A stretch of DNA of 34,829 bases from a virus, in IMG/VR virus record IMGVR_UViG_3300049043_000114, positions 1 through 34,829 of that record; one strand, written 5' to 3'. Shown here in pieces: positions 9,016-18,391 of the stretch. Each line of letters begins with the position of its first letter. Positions within the stretch are counted from its first letter, which is position 1. The notes beneath the pieces were generated by a model that worked only from the letters and a program-made list of their open reading frames with translations, had not been told where the DNA came from and ran no database searches. The position numbers and the translations under genes were made by a program.

Positions 9016-9111
9016 ATGTTCGTCGTGATCCGAGGAGCCGAGGTGGAACTACCGGACTATCTGGCGACGTGGATGCTCGAGGCCAGTCTGGCGACGCTCG
9101 TGCCGGAATCG
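9016..9111 (+). CDS. Possible small ORF after the capsid gene
   Basis: An ATG with AGAGG seven bases upstream starts MFVVIRGAEVELPDYLATWM followed by LEASLATLVPE. Very short proteins of this general look (an initial VxGAEVELPDY-like strand and helix) lie after capsid genes in many actinophages. The 3' end is unresolved: the same frame stays open far into the next gene as a shadow, so the stop has probably been lost to an indel around 9100. The end given is only where the protein-like composition stops. Confidence 0.4.
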
Positions 9112-10336
9112 TCTGGCACTCCAACTTCGCAGCGGCCGGCACCGGCTACGGCGTCCAAACTGCCCAAGTCGTCCGGCAGATCAAAGCCACCGGCCGACCG
9201 GTCACGCTCTCGAACAACTACGGCACCCAAGGGTTCATCACCTCGTGGGAAGGCATCGAAGTCCTCCCCACCGGCTTCCACCCTACAGCGCCGACATCCT
9301 CGTCGCTCACTGCAAGTACGCCCAAGAAACGCAAGGTCGACCCGTCGCCCTCGTGACCCTGTTCGACTGCTGGGTGTACGCCGAAGTCGAACGTCGACGA
9401 GATCCCCGTCATCGCGTCGTGGGTCCCGATCGACCACATGCCACCACCCGACGACGTGCTCGCCTGGTGTCGCCGGCCGAATGTCCTTCCGATCGCCATG
9501 GCCAAGTTCGGGTCACAGATGCTCGACAGGGCCGACATCGAGCACATGTACGCCCCTCACGCAGTCGACACCCACACGTTCCGACCGAACGCAACCGTCG
9601 ACGGCGCCACCGGTCGGGACCTGCTCCACATCCCCGACGACGCGTTCGTCGTCGGGGTCGTCGCCGCCAACAAAGGCATGGCACCACTCCGCGAAGCGTG
9701 GGGTGAGAACCTGCTGGCGCTCAGCCAGTTCATGGCCGACCACGACGACGTGTGGGTGTATCTCCACACCGAGAAACGAGGGGCGCAGGGCGGCATCGAC
9801 CTGGTGCGGACTCACCGAGGCGTGCGGCATCCCCGCCGAACGCATCGTGTGGACCGATCAGTGGGCCTACTACGCCGGCCTCGACCCCGAGATCCTCGCC
9901 GTGCTCATGGGGGCGATGGATGTCCACCTGCTCGCCTCCAGAGGCGAAGGGTTCGGTGCCGGTCCTCGAGGCCGCCGCCTGCGGCGTCCCGTCGATCGTC
10001 GCCAACTTCACCGCCCAACCCGAACTCGTCGACGGATACGGATGGTGCGCCTCGGTCCAACCCGACTGGGATGCGGCACAGAAATCGTGGTTCGCCACAC
10101 CGTTGATCCATTCAATCGTCGAGCAGCTCGAAGTCGCCTACGACGACGCCCGCAACTCGCAACGCCGACAAGCGGCCCGTCAGTTCGCTCTCGGCTACGA
10201 CACGATCCGAGTGTTCGACCGCCACCGGCGACCGATCCTCGAAGAGATGGATCGGCGGATGCCCGTGATCGCATGGGAACGCCTGGGAAACGAGCCGAGG
10301 CGCGTTCCGCACCCTCGGCGCACTGCTCCCCGATGA
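9100..10336 (+). CDS. GT4-type glycosyltransferase
   Basis: Stitched over at least four indels (about 9285, 9390, 9810, 9955), the protein runs about 400 residues: GIVWHSNFAAAGTGYGVQTA near the N-terminus (nucleotide-binding glycine loop), FDCWVYA, IASWVPIDHMPPP, GRDLLHIPDDAFVVGVVAAN at the start of the second Rossmann domain, ERIVWTDQWAYYAGL, and the GT4 donor site SRGEGFGVPVLEAAACGVPS followed by IVANFTAQPELV. This family moves a sugar from a nucleotide-sugar to an acceptor. Lying between capsid and connector genes, it probably decorates virion proteins, which is inference. The start is uncertain (GTG at 9100, or ATG at 8991 in the same frame). The stop is also uncertain and overlaps the methyltransferase. 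Confidence 0.85.
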
Positions 10337-10796
10337 GTTCCTGCTCGTCGAGACCGGCACGATCCGTGAACTCGGCAACTGGGAAGGCGACGGCCAGTCC
10401 ACGATCGTCTGGTCGACGTTCGCCGCCGCCAAGGCCGGCGCCGTCATCACCATCGACATCGACCCCATCGGCGCTCAACTCGTCGGACGACTCAGACTGC
10501 CGCACGTCATCGCCTACACCAACGACTCGCTGACGATCCTGCCGACCCTCGCCGGTCCGGTCGACCTGCTCTACCTCGACAGTTTCGACGTCGACTTCGA
10601 GCGCCCGGAACCGGCCGCCAACCATCACCTCGCCGAACTCCACGCCGCCTGGCACCTGCTCAAGCCCGGCAGCGTCGTCGCCGTCGACGACAACCTCGGC
10701 GCCAGCGGCAAGGGCATCAAAGTCGCCGACCGGCTCTTGGCTGAGGGCGCCACCGAAATCGTCAGCGGCTACGTCCGCGCCTGGAGACTGCCATGA
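10273..10796 (+). CDS. Class I SAM-dependent methyltransferase
   Basis: After one missing base near 10281 the frame reads MGTPWETSRGAFRTLGALLP, then FLLVETGTIRELGNWEGDGQ (motif I, cofactor loop), AGAVITIDIDPIGAQLVGRL (acidic residues binding the ribose), GPVDLLYLDSFDVD, HAAWHLLKPGSVVAVDDNLG and a C-terminal YVRAWRLP. It is about 175 residues, the size of a single Rossmann methyltransferase domain of the FkbM/Methyltransf_24 kind. Its start overlaps the glycosyltransferase end and its TGA overlaps the connector ATG, so the pair is co-expressed. Together they may add and then methylate a sugar on the virion; the substrate is not shown by sequence. Confidence 0.78.
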
Positions 10797-11392
10797 GCAT
10801 CACCAACGGCTACTGCACTCTCGCCGACCTCAAGACCGTCCTGCGTATCGCAGACAACGTCGACGACACCATGCTCGAGGCTCGCATCACTGAAGCATCA
10901 CGGGTGATCGACCAGCACTGCGACCGCCGGTTCTACGCCGACACGACCGCCACGGCACGCATCTACGTCGCCGCCGATCACGACCTTGTCATGGTCGACG
11001 ACATCTCCACCACCTCGGGACTGATCGTCAAGACCGACACCGCCGGTGACGGCACCTACGCCACCACCCTCACCTCGGCTCAGTACCAGATCGAACCGCT
11101 CAACGCCGTCGCCAAGGGCGACCCGATTCGAGCGATTCGTGCCATCAACACCCAGTTCACCCGGACCGTCGCCCCGCCTGGGGTGCAGGTGACCGCCAAG
11201 TGGGGGTGGCCGTCGGTCCCGTCGCCGGTCGCCTCGGGCGTGCATCATTCTCGCCGGTCGGCTCGTCAAGCGCGGTGACTCGCTGCTCGGTGTCGCCGGC
11301 TTCGGTGACCTCGGAGCCATCAGTGTCCGCAACATCGACCCTGACGTTGACCGGATGCTGCGCCCCTACCGGAAACCCTGCTGGTGGCGTGA
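10793..11392 (+). CDS. Head-tail connector (adaptor) protein
   Basis: Starts MSITNGYCTLADLKTVLRIA with an ATGA overlap and an upstream GGAGA. LEARITEASRVIDQHCDRRF is the typical helical opening of HK97 gp6/SPP1 gp15-like connectors. A beta-rich middle follows (TARIYVAADHDLVMVDDIST) and then VQVTAKWGWPSVP. After an indel near 11238 the helix CIILAGRLVKRGDSLLGVAG continues to NIDPDVDRMLRPYRK. A second indel near 11377 leads to the TGA at 11390. The family forms the ring under the portal. About 198 residues, slightly long for the family. Confidence 0.8.
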
Positions 11393-11800
11393 TGGCCGGC
11401 AACTCCGCCGACATCCACACTGGACTTCGCAACCGACTCTCCACCATCCAAGGGCTACGGGTCGCCGATCATCTGCCCGAGCAGGTACAGCCGCCGATGG
11501 CGGTCATCCAGTTGCAGTCGGTCACCTATCACCGGGCCATGAGCGGCGGACTGTCCCAATGGGAGTTCGTCGTTTCGTGCGTCGCTGGCCGAATGGGTGA
11601 ACGGTTCTCACAGACGCAGCTCGACGGCTGGATCGCCTACTCGGGCTCACAGTCGGTGCGTGCAGCCATTGAGGCCGACAGAGACCCTCGACGGCGCCGC
11701 CTCAACCCTCATCGTCGCCGACATGGTGTCGGTGCGCCCCCTGTCGCTCGGTGACGCCGCCTACCTGACGTGCGAGTTCACCGTGAACGTCCACGCTTAG
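11392..11800 (+). CDS. Tail terminator / tail completion protein
   Basis: About 135 residues starting MAGNSADIHTGLRNRLSTIQ; the ATG overlaps the connector stop as TGATG. RVADHLPEQVQPPMAVIQLQ, YHRAMSGGLSQWEFVVSCVA and a final beta strand ending LTCEFTVNVHA fit the alpha-beta fold of tail terminator proteins (HK97 gp10 / lambda gpU-like position), which cap the tail tube and join it to the head. One indel at about 11685. Assignment is by gene order (connector, terminator, major tail protein) plus general features. Confidence 0.65.
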
Positions 11801-11808
11801 GAGGCGTC

Positions 11809-11982
11809 GTGACCGTCTACAAGATCGTCGGCCCGCAACGGGTGGCAGGCCACGAACCCGGCTCGACCGTCACTGACGGCGACCTTGCCGGCCTCAACGT
11901 GTCCCACCTCATCGAGGCCGGACACATCGCACCAATCAAGGCCGCCAAGGCCGAACCCGCCCCCACCAACCAGGAGGACTGA
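11809..11982 (+). CDS. Small hypothetical tail-region protein
   Basis: A 57-residue protein from GTG with TAGGAGG five bases upstream. It opens VTVYKIVGPQRVAGHEPGST and includes LNVSHLIEAGHIAPI with an alanine/proline-rich end. Small proteins with this 'VxGPxxVxGxxPG' opening are seen beside capsid or tail genes of actinophages with no assigned role. It may be a minor head or tail decoration or a folding partner. The frame is clean and tightly packed between tail genes. Confidence 0.7.
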   Translation: MTVYKIVGPQRVAGHEPGSTVTDGDLAGLNVSHLIEAGHIAPIKAAKAEPAPTNQED

Positions 11983-11988
11983 GCCGCT

Positions 11989-12393
11989 ATGGCCATCGTC
12001 GTCACCAACGCCAACGTCAGCATCGGTGGTGTGGACCTCTCGTCGCACATCACGAAGGTGACCCTCTCGACCTCGCGCGCCGAGATCGAAACCACCACGT
12101 TCGGCAACACCGCCCGTCGTCGCGTCGCCGGTCTCGGCGACAACAGCGTTGCCATCGACTTCAACCAGGACTTCGCCGCCGCAACTGTCGAGGCGACCCT
12201 GTACCCGCTCATCGGGTCGACCGCTGCGGTCGTCGTGAAGCCGAACGGCACCGCCACCGGCACCGCCAACCCGGCCTACTCGTTCAGCGCCCTCATCACC
12301 GAGTGGATGCCGCTCGATGCTCAGGTCGGCGAGTTGGCCTCGGCCAGCATCACCTGGCCGATCGACGGCACCATCGCCAAGGCCACGGCCTAG
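11989..12393 (+). CDS. Major tail protein
   Basis: A 134-residue protein starting MAIVVTNANVSIGGVDLSSH. The opening VNGVDLS-like strand, TKVTLSTSRAEIETTTFGNT, ARRRVAGLGDNSVAIDFNQD and SFSALITEWMPLDAQVGELA are typical of short siphovirus tail-tube subunits in actinophages, which stack as hexameric rings around the tape measure. It lies directly before the tail assembly chaperone genes. No indel is seen. Confidence 0.85.
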   Translation: MAIVVTNANVSIGGVDLSSHITKVTLSTSRAEIETTTFGNTARRRVAGLGDNSVAIDFNQDFAAATVEATLYPLIGSTAAVVVKPNGTATGTANPAYSFSALITEWMPLDAQVGELASASITWPIDGTIAKATA

Positions 12394-12395
12394 TC

Positions 12396-12668
12396 ATGGC
12401 CCTCATGCGTCTACGGGTCACCCTCCTCGAGGGTGAGCCGTATGAGGTCCCCGTGACACCCAAGGTGATCGTCGCCGCCGAGCGCCAGTTCTCCAAGCCC
12501 ATGACACAACTGTTCGGCGAGTCCGCCTCGTTCGAGGCGATCTCGTGGGCAGCGTGGAAGGGGTCGCAGCAGGTCGGTTGTGTCGTCAAGCCATTCGACG
12601 AGTGGCTCGACGACATCGACTCGATCACGCCAGTTGAGGAGCCACGGGTCCCTTTAGAGACTCGATGA
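12396..12668 (+). CDS. Tail assembly chaperone, short form (gpG-like)
   Basis: Starts MALMRLRVTLLEGEPYEVPV and reads KVIVAAERQFSKPMTQLFGE, then EAISWAAWKGSQQVG and FDEWLDDIDSITPVEEPRVP, ending LETR at TGA 12666. The acidic, tryptophan-bearing 90-residue protein between major tail protein and tape measure is the gpG-type chaperone that coats the tape measure protein during tail assembly. Near its 3' end is a slippery heptamer (12650-12656) that would yield the longer form. Confidence 0.85.
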   Translation: MALMRLRVTLLEGEPYEVPVTPKVIVAAERQFSKPMTQLFGESASFEAISWAAWKGSQQVGCVVKPFDEWLDDIDSITPVEEPRVPLETR

Positions 12669-12796
12669 CGTTGCTGGTGGCGCAGATCGCTGTCGCCACC
12701 GGCATCAGTCCCCTCGACCTGCTGGAGATCCCCCAGGACGTGTTCCTGGCGGTCGTCGCCGTGTTGAAGGAACAGAACCGACAGAACGCGAGGTGA
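12396..12796 (+). CDS. Tail assembly chaperone, -1 frameshift product (gpGT-like)
   Basis: A -1 shift at the heptamer C CCT TTA (12650-12656) joins the short chaperone to an in-register -1 frame encoding RDSMTLLVAQIAVATGISPL, then DLLEIPQDVFLAVVAVLKEQ, to TGA 12794. The extension has the usual gpT-like content (short, helical, LLEIPxDVF). In lambda and most siphoviruses both forms are needed at a fixed ratio. An alternative is a separate coupled ORF from the ATG at 12665, or a read error creating the frame change; the exact phase of the heptamer argues for a programmed event. Confidence 0.78.
12650..12656 (+). promoter_or_regulatory. -1 ribosomal frameshift slippery site CCCTTTA
   Basis: The heptamer fits X XXY YYZ and is in phase: zero-frame codons GTC CCT TTA, sliding to CCC TTT. 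It lies 10 bases before the zero-frame stop (TGA 12666-12668), and the -1 frame continues for 46 more codons. That placement is characteristic of tail-chaperone frameshift signals. No strong pseudoknot was identified downstream by eye. Confidence 0.75.
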
Positions 12797-13396
12797 GTCG
12801 TGCCACGAAGAACTCCGGCGACCCCCTCACTCCAACGCGCCCGGTCGGGGTCGATCCGCAGGGCTTCGACTTGACTCTGTCGCTCTACAACTCGACGAGT
12901 TCAAGAAGAACTCAAGGAGTTCAGCCCCAAGACCCGGAAGGCGATGGACGCCGAGATCAGGGCGCTGTTGCGTCCGATCCTCAACGATGCGAAAGCACTA
13001 CGTCCCGGAGCAGCCGCTGAGCGGCTGGAACTACGGCGACGGCCGCTACCAGCCGTCGAGACTTCCGTTCTGGAATCCTTCAACGAGCCAGAGCCGGCAT
13101 CGAAGATCCGACAGGGCGGTCGACGTCGCACCAGGTTCCGCAGAACAGGCGGCCTGGCGCATCGCCAACCTCGACGGTGCGGCCGCTGCTTACGAGTTGG
13201 CCGGACGGCAGAAGCCGAACGACATCCTCGGGACGTCGCTGCTCAAAGCCGGCCATCGGCAAACCTCGTCGTCTCATCTGGCGCGCCTGGTACGAGGCAC
13301 GAGGATGGAAAACGGCGAACACCAAGATTCGCGAAGTCGTCGCCCGCTACGAGGATCTGCGTCCAGCAGGCCCTCAACGCCCAAGGACCGAAGTAG
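12793..13396 (+). CDS. Tail-region structural protein of unknown exact role
   Basis: GTG at 12793 overlaps the chaperone stop. After at least four indels the stitched protein (about 200 residues) reads TKNSGDPLTPTRPVGVDPQG, LDEFKKELKEFSPKTRKAMD, AEIRALLRPILNDAK, YVPEQPLSGWNYGDGRYQPS, then AAWRIANLDGAAAAYELAGR and a tail of RLIWRAWYEARGWKTANTKI, TAG at 13394. A basic protein with this layout between tail chaperones and tape measure occurs in other actinophages. It may be a minor tail or tail-tip component; the role is inferred from position only. Confidence 0.6.
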
Positions 13397-13407
13397 CAGG
13401 AGATCAG

Positions 13408-15137
13408 ATGTCCGTATTCATCGACGTCATCTCCAAGTTCAACGACGCCGGAATCATCGAAGCGCAGAAAGAGCTCGACAAGCTCGCTGACGCCTCTCGG
13501 CCAAGCCGACGCAGGAATCGCGTCTGGCGTCATGGACGCCGGCAAGTCGCTGACGTTCGGTGTGACGCTCCCCATCGTCGGCGCCGGTGCCGTCGCCACG
13601 AAGTGGGCGTCGGATGCCGCCGAGTCGGCCAACAAGGTCAACGTGGTGTTCGGCGAGCAAGCCGCCACGGTCCTCGGCTGGGCGAAGGACTCCGAGCGGG
13701 CGTTCGGGCTGTCCGAGGGACAGGCCGATAGTTTCTTCGGCTCGGTGGGCACCATGCTCAAGGGGTTCGGCATCGACATGGGTGTCGTGCCGGACATGAG
13801 CAAAGCGGTCCTCGGCCTCGCCGCTGATCTCGGTTCGTTTCACAACGTTGACACCGCCACGGTGCTCGACATGATCTCGGCGTCGTTCCGAGGCGAGTAC
13901 GACTCGATCCAGCGGCTCATCCCGACAATGAGCGCAGCGGAGGTCCAGACCCGAGCGTTGGCGATGACCGGCAAAGAGTCCGCCGATTCGTTGACCGCCC
14001 AAGAGAAGGCGCTGGCCACCTATCAGCTGCTGCTCGAAGGCGCCGGTCCGGCAACCGGTGACTTCGCCCGCACGCAGGACGGGGCGGCGAACTCGACGAG
14101 GATCGCCACCGCTCAGATCAAGTCGGCGGGTGAGCAGATCGGGTCGGTGTTCCTGCCGATCGTGTCGAAGATCGCTGGCAAGATCGCCGAGTGGGCCGAC
14201 AAGTTCCAGGGGCTTGACAAGGGCACGCAGCAGATCATCATCGTCGTGGCCGGCGTGGCCGCCGCCCTCGGCCCCCTGCTCATCGCTCTCGGTGCCGCCG
14301 CCAAGGCGGTGCTGGCCATCAACGCAGCCATGGCGCTGCTGGCCGCCAACCCGGTGGTGCTCGCCATCACGGCGATCGTGCTGGCCGTCGCCGCTCTCGT
14401 GGCTGGCGTCATCTACGCATACAACAACTTCGAGTGGTTCCGCAGTTTCATCGATCAGGCATGGGACGACATCCAGCAGGCGATCACGTTCGCCTGGGAG
14501 AACGTCATCAAGCCGATCTGGAACGCGATCGTCTGGTACATCCAGAACCTGTTGATCCCCTGATTACAAGATGTTGTGGGAGATCGTGAAGTTCGTGTTC
14601 GAGGCGATCGCCGCCTACATCTCGTTCGTGTGGGGCAACATCATCAGCCCCGTGTTCAACTTCATCAGAGCGGGCATCACGACGCTCATCGGAGCGTTCG
14701 TTTCAATCAAGGACGGCATCGGCGGGGCGTTCTCGACGATCTACGACGTCATCACCACACCGTTTCGGGCGGCATTCAACTTCATCGCTGACGCATGGAA
14801 CAACACCGTCGGTCGCATCTCGTTCGAGGTCCCCGGATGGGTGCCCGGTCTCGGCGGCAAAGGGTTCTCCATCCCCAAGATTCCGAAGTTCGCAGCTGGT
14901 GGGATGTTCAACACCCAACTGTCCGGCGGTGCCGGTCTCGCCGTGCTGCACGACAACGAGATGATCCTCAACCCGCAACAGCAGGCCGCCGTGTTCGGAG
15001 GTCGAGGTCTCGGTGGCGGGTCGCCGATCAACATCGTCATCAACACCGTTGCCGGTGATCCGCTGGCCATCGAACGGGTGGTGCTGGATGCCATTGGGCG
15101 GGCTCGGGTGCGTGGCGCCACGACGCTGGTCCCATGA
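13408..15137 (+). CDS. Tape measure protein
   Basis: About 575 residues from MSVFIDVISKFNDAGIIEAQ (AGGAG seven bases upstream). Features: coiled N-terminal part, KSLTFGVTLPIVGAGAVATK, a conserved helical block (VNVVFGEQAATVLGWAKDSE, then DSFFGSVGTMLKGFGID), strongly hydrophobic segments near residues 270-330 (QQIIIVVAGVAAALGPLLIA; VVLAITAIVLAVAALVAGVI), repeated tryptophan-rich helices, and a C-terminal FAAGGMFNTQLSGGAGLAVL segment with the 'FAxGG' and 'HxNEMILN'-like motif usual for tape measures. Indels near 13495 and 14560. At about 1.5 angstrom per residue this suggests a short tail near 85-90 nm, which is an estimate. Confidence 0.9.
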
Positions 15138-16635
15138 GCCTCCCCACGCTCGAGGTCCTGTTCGCACCGTCTGTGGTCGGCGCCGACTTCGGAACCCGAA
15201 TGGTGCTCGACGTGTCGCTGCTCGACACCGGCACGCTCGGCGACGGCGCCCTGTTCTACGACATCACCAACTACGCCCGGTCGATCTCGACGTCACGGGG
15301 CCGGCGGCGGGCGTTGGACCGTTTTGGTACCGGCACCTGCCAGATCACCCTGGACAACCGTGACCGCCGCTTCGATCCGACGAACACCGCCAGCCCTTAC
15401 TACAACTCCACGGTCGGCGTGTCCGGCGTGGTTCCGTCCGTGCCGGTCGTGGTGCGCGCGACATGGAACGGCGTCACCTACCCGGTGTTCCGAGGGTTCA
15501 TCGACTCCTGGTCATTCGCCTACAGCGACGCCGGTGTCGGCGACGCTACCGCCACGATTGCCTGCTCGGACGCCTTCAAGCCGCTCTCCGCAGTGATCGG
15601 TGGCCTGCCGAACTCGACTGCGATCTCCAGCTCGGGAACGACGAAGATCGACGTGGGCGTGTCGGGGACCGTCACGAGCACAGGCGGCGGCCTCGGGTTC
15701 CAGACGGTCGACTACCAGATCATCTACAACGAAGTCCCGACGAACTCCCAGAACGTCTTTGTGTCGAACGGCACCGAAACCACACCGATCATCGGCACCG
15801 CCGGTGATCTGCCCGGCGCGAGGGTCCACACCGATCCTCGACGCCATTTCGTGGCCCGACAATCTGCGATCCATCGACACCGGCAACACCCGCCTTTCAC
15901 CGCAGAACGCCACACAGACCGTCCTCGAGATGCTCCAGGAGATCGCCTCCACAGAGGTCGGCGCCCTGTATGTCGAGGACGACGGGTCGATCGTGTTCGC
16001 CGACCGGTACAGCCTCATTTCCGACACTCGGGCGCTGACCAGTCAGGCCACATACGACACCACGACAATGGGCGGCAAGTGGTTCCGTGACGTCGAGATC
16101 GTCTATGACGACCAGTTGATCCGCAACATCATCAGGGTGACGCGCAAGACCACCGACTCGACGAACGGCGACACCCTGTCGGGTACGACGGTGATGACGT
16201 CGAACATCGAGTCTCAGTCGTTGTACGGGGCCCGACAGTTGGACCTTGAGCTGCCGATTCCGACGACAGTCGACTCGGACAGCAACTACGGCAGTCGCAG
16301 GCGATCGGCATCGCGTTGATGCTGGCCTCGGTCTACGCCAATCCGGAGTTGCGACCGGCGGCCCTTTCGTTCATCGCCCAGTCCGATGAGACGCAGCTGT
16401 ATCCCGAGCTGCTGGGACGACGGATCTTCGATCGAGTGACGGTGAAGTTCAACGTGCCAGGAGGCGGGTCGGCAATCAACCTGGGACTGCTTCATCGAAC
16501 GCATCGATCACACGATCACTCCCGACCGGTGGGAGACGACGTTCGGTCTGGCATCGGCCACCTGACTGCACGGGCTTTTTCATTCTCGACAACGATTCGT
16601 CGGGGCTTCTCGACGGCAACAGACTCGCTTACTGA
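15134..16635 (+). CDS. Minor tail protein (distal tail / tail hub type)
   Basis: About 500 residues, ATG overlapping the tape measure stop. Starts MSLPTLEVLFAPSVVGADFG; SISTSRGRRRALDRFGTGTC followed by ITLDNRDRRFDPTNTASPYY is a hallmark of actinophage minor tail proteins that bind the tail tip. Beta-rich domains follow, including VFRGFIDSWSFAYSDAGVGD, LQEIASTEVGALYVEDDGSI with VFADR, and INLGCFIERIDHTITPDRWE near the end. The last segment, WETTFGLASA, is the usual closing motif; the stop at 16633 follows NRLAY. Indels near 15830, 16295, 16485 and 16560. Confidence 0.85.
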
Positions 16636-16649
16636 GCAGGGAGACACAG

Positions 16650-17323
16650 ATGGGTTCTGGCTACAAGAAACTTCACGGCCGGTTCAGTGCTGACCGCTTC
16701 TGACACCAACAACTATCTGATGACCCAGTCGATCATGTATTTCTCGTCGACGACAGCGAGAGACACTGCGCTCCCTTCGCCGGTCGATGGCATGACGGCT
16801 TACATCGGATCGAACGACGCCAATGAAGGTCTCTGGACTTACAACGGGACGTCGTGGCAGAAGGGGCCGGGCTGGAACGCCCCGTGGGGCGTTGTGACGG
16901 CGACATCGGGAGGCACGAACGGTCGTGGTTACGCAACGACGACCTCTTCGTCGAGCACCACAACCAGCACTACTGATTGGTCAGGTCTGACCGTCACGTT
17001 CACGGCAATCAACAACCGCATTTATCGGACCATCGTGACGGGCAACTTGACGTCCGATAACGCTTCCGGGTCCGACTACGTCCGACTTGTGATTGCGAAC
17101 ATCAGCAACACTGTGTTGGCGTCATCGCAGGCCATCGTGCAGAACGGCGTGACCGAAGGCCGGACTGTTTCCTACGTCGAGGCGGGAATCTCGGGGTCGA
17201 CGGTCCGCAAGGCTCGGGTCAGAGCGGGCTTCGGGTGCAGGCAACGTCTCGGGGTTTGCCAGTTCGACGTTTCCCGCTTCCATCGTCGTTGAGGACATCG
17301 GGCCGTCGGGCGCCCCGACCTGA
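16650..17323 (+). CDS. Minor tail protein
   Basis: ATG at 16650 begins MGSGYK; after an indel near 16670 the frame reads NFTAGSVLTASDTNNYLMTQ, SIMYFSSTTARDTALPSPVD, GMTAYIGSNDANEGLWTYNG and SWQKGPGWNAPWGVV, ending SIVVEDIGPSGAPT. The block 'AGSVLTASDxNNYLMxQxxMxF' with 'GMxxYxxxxxxLxxYNGTxW' is widespread in tail proteins of actinophages, and a long serine/threonine-rich beta region follows (residues 90-220). It probably belongs to the tail tip or fibre base. Its TGA overlaps the endolysin ATG. A second indel lies near 17230. Confidence 0.75.
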
Positions 17324-18090
17324 TGGGTTACTACCTGCTGGACAACCCGCCACGCTCGCCGCAGTTCCACACGTCGAGGGCGAACGCCCCCACTTGGGCG
17401 GTGTCGGTCCACACGTCGGAGGGACAGCGAGACGCCGCAGCGTTGGCAGGGTTCATTGCCCGTCGCACCGATCCGGGTTCGTACGCCACGATCGTCGACG
17501 CCGACACCACGATCGACATGGTGCCGCCCGAGTTCACCACGTTCTCGGTGGCGGCATCGGGCTACAAGCCGCGCACCTATGCGGTGTGCATCGCTGGCCG
17601 GTCCTCGGACCTGTCCGGCGACGATCCGTACACGCTGGCCTGCATCGACCGTCTCGGCCAGGTCATCGCCAACCTGTGGGCGTGGGTCGGCGTGGACGCT
17701 GTCTCGGCGAACCGTTGGGTCGGCACCGACGCCCTCGACGTTCCCGGTCTGTTCTGCCACGGCGACGTGCAGCCGTGGGATCGCTCGGACGCCTGGTCGG
17801 TCCACCCCGACCGTGGGCGTCTCGACGCCCTGCTCGTCGACGCCGTTCGGCGTCACTCAAACCCGGAGGATGAAGTGAAGCAGTCGATCATGTGGGACAA
17901 GCGTGGCGCCGCCTGGCACTGTTGCGGGAACACCCGTGTGGCGTTGACGTCTCCGGCTCAGGTGAACGTCCTCAAGTTCTTCGGTGTCCCCGAGATCGGC
18001 ACGCCGGGTGCGGGTGGCGTCGAGGATGTGGTGTTGGAGACGATGGCGATCGTGCCCGGCAACGGCGGCACGTTCACTCCGGGCCGTTGA
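17323..18090 (+). CDS. Endolysin: N-acetylmuramoyl-L-alanine amidase
   Basis: 255 residues starting MGYYLLDNPPRSPQFHTSRA. An amidase_2/PGRP-like domain is seen: VSVHTSEG (first zinc histidine, H30), a YATIVDADTTIDMVPP strand, SGYKPRTYAVCIAGRSSDLS, and VPGLFCHGDVQPWDRSDAW (second zinc histidine near H146 and distal acidic ligand). It cuts the bond between muramic acid and the peptide in peptidoglycan. The last 60 residues (ALTSPAQVNVLKFFGVPEIG onward) may help wall binding. No signal peptide, so it needs a holin. No indel is seen. Confidence 0.85.
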   Translation: MGYYLLDNPPRSPQFHTSRANAPTWAVSVHTSEGQRDAAALAGFIARRTDPGSYATIVDADTTIDMVPPEFTTFSVAASGYKPRTYAVCIAGRSSDLSGDDPYTLACIDRLGQVIANLWAWVGVDAVSANRWVGTDALDVPGLFCHGDVQPWDRSDAWSVHPDRGRLDALLVDAVRRHSNPEDEVKQSIMWDKRGAAWHCCGNTRVALTSPAQVNVLKFFGVPEIGTPGAGGVEDVVLETMAIVPGNGGTFTPGR

Positions 18091-18091
18091 C

Positions 18092-18361
18092 GTGGACTGG
18101 GGGCCGCTGCTCGTCGGCATCGGTGCGATCCTGACGCCGCTGACTGCGGTGCTGATCGCGGTGTTGCGCTTGTCTCGTGAGAATCGGCGGCAACACGACG
18201 AGAACAAAGAGGCCGCCAACCGTCGGTTCGACGAGTTGCGCGGTGACGTGGCGAACATGGGGTCTCACGTCGACCGGAAGATCGACCGGCTCGAGGACAG
18301 GTTCACCGAGCGCATGGATCGCCACGAGAACATCCATCATCGCGGTCGTCGTCGCTGGTAG
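18092..18361 (+). CDS. Holin-like membrane protein with coiled coil
   Basis: 89 residues from GTG: a single membrane segment near residues 3-27 (WGPLLVGIGAILTPLTAVLI), then a charged coiled coil (RRFDELRGDVANMGSHVDRK, RLEDRFTERMDRHENI) and a basic tail. This topology resembles the small membrane proteins (DUF2746-like) encoded after endolysin genes in mycobacteriophages, which are considered holin or lysis accessory candidates. It starts two bases after the endolysin stop codon. A separate, more typical holin lies at 23470. Confidence 0.6.
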   Translation: MDWGPLLVGIGAILTPLTAVLIAVLRLSRENRRQHDENKEAANRRFDELRGDVANMGSHVDRKIDRLEDRFTERMDRHENIHHRGRRRW

Positions 18362-18391
18362 CCGTATCCGCCCAGGCAGGAGCAGGACTGC

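Noticed and set aside
8932-10533. A 533-residue plus-strand open frame
   Set aside because: Mostly serine/proline/arginine shadow of the glycosyltransferase and methyltransferase; only the small ORF start and a stretch of glycosyltransferase lie in it.
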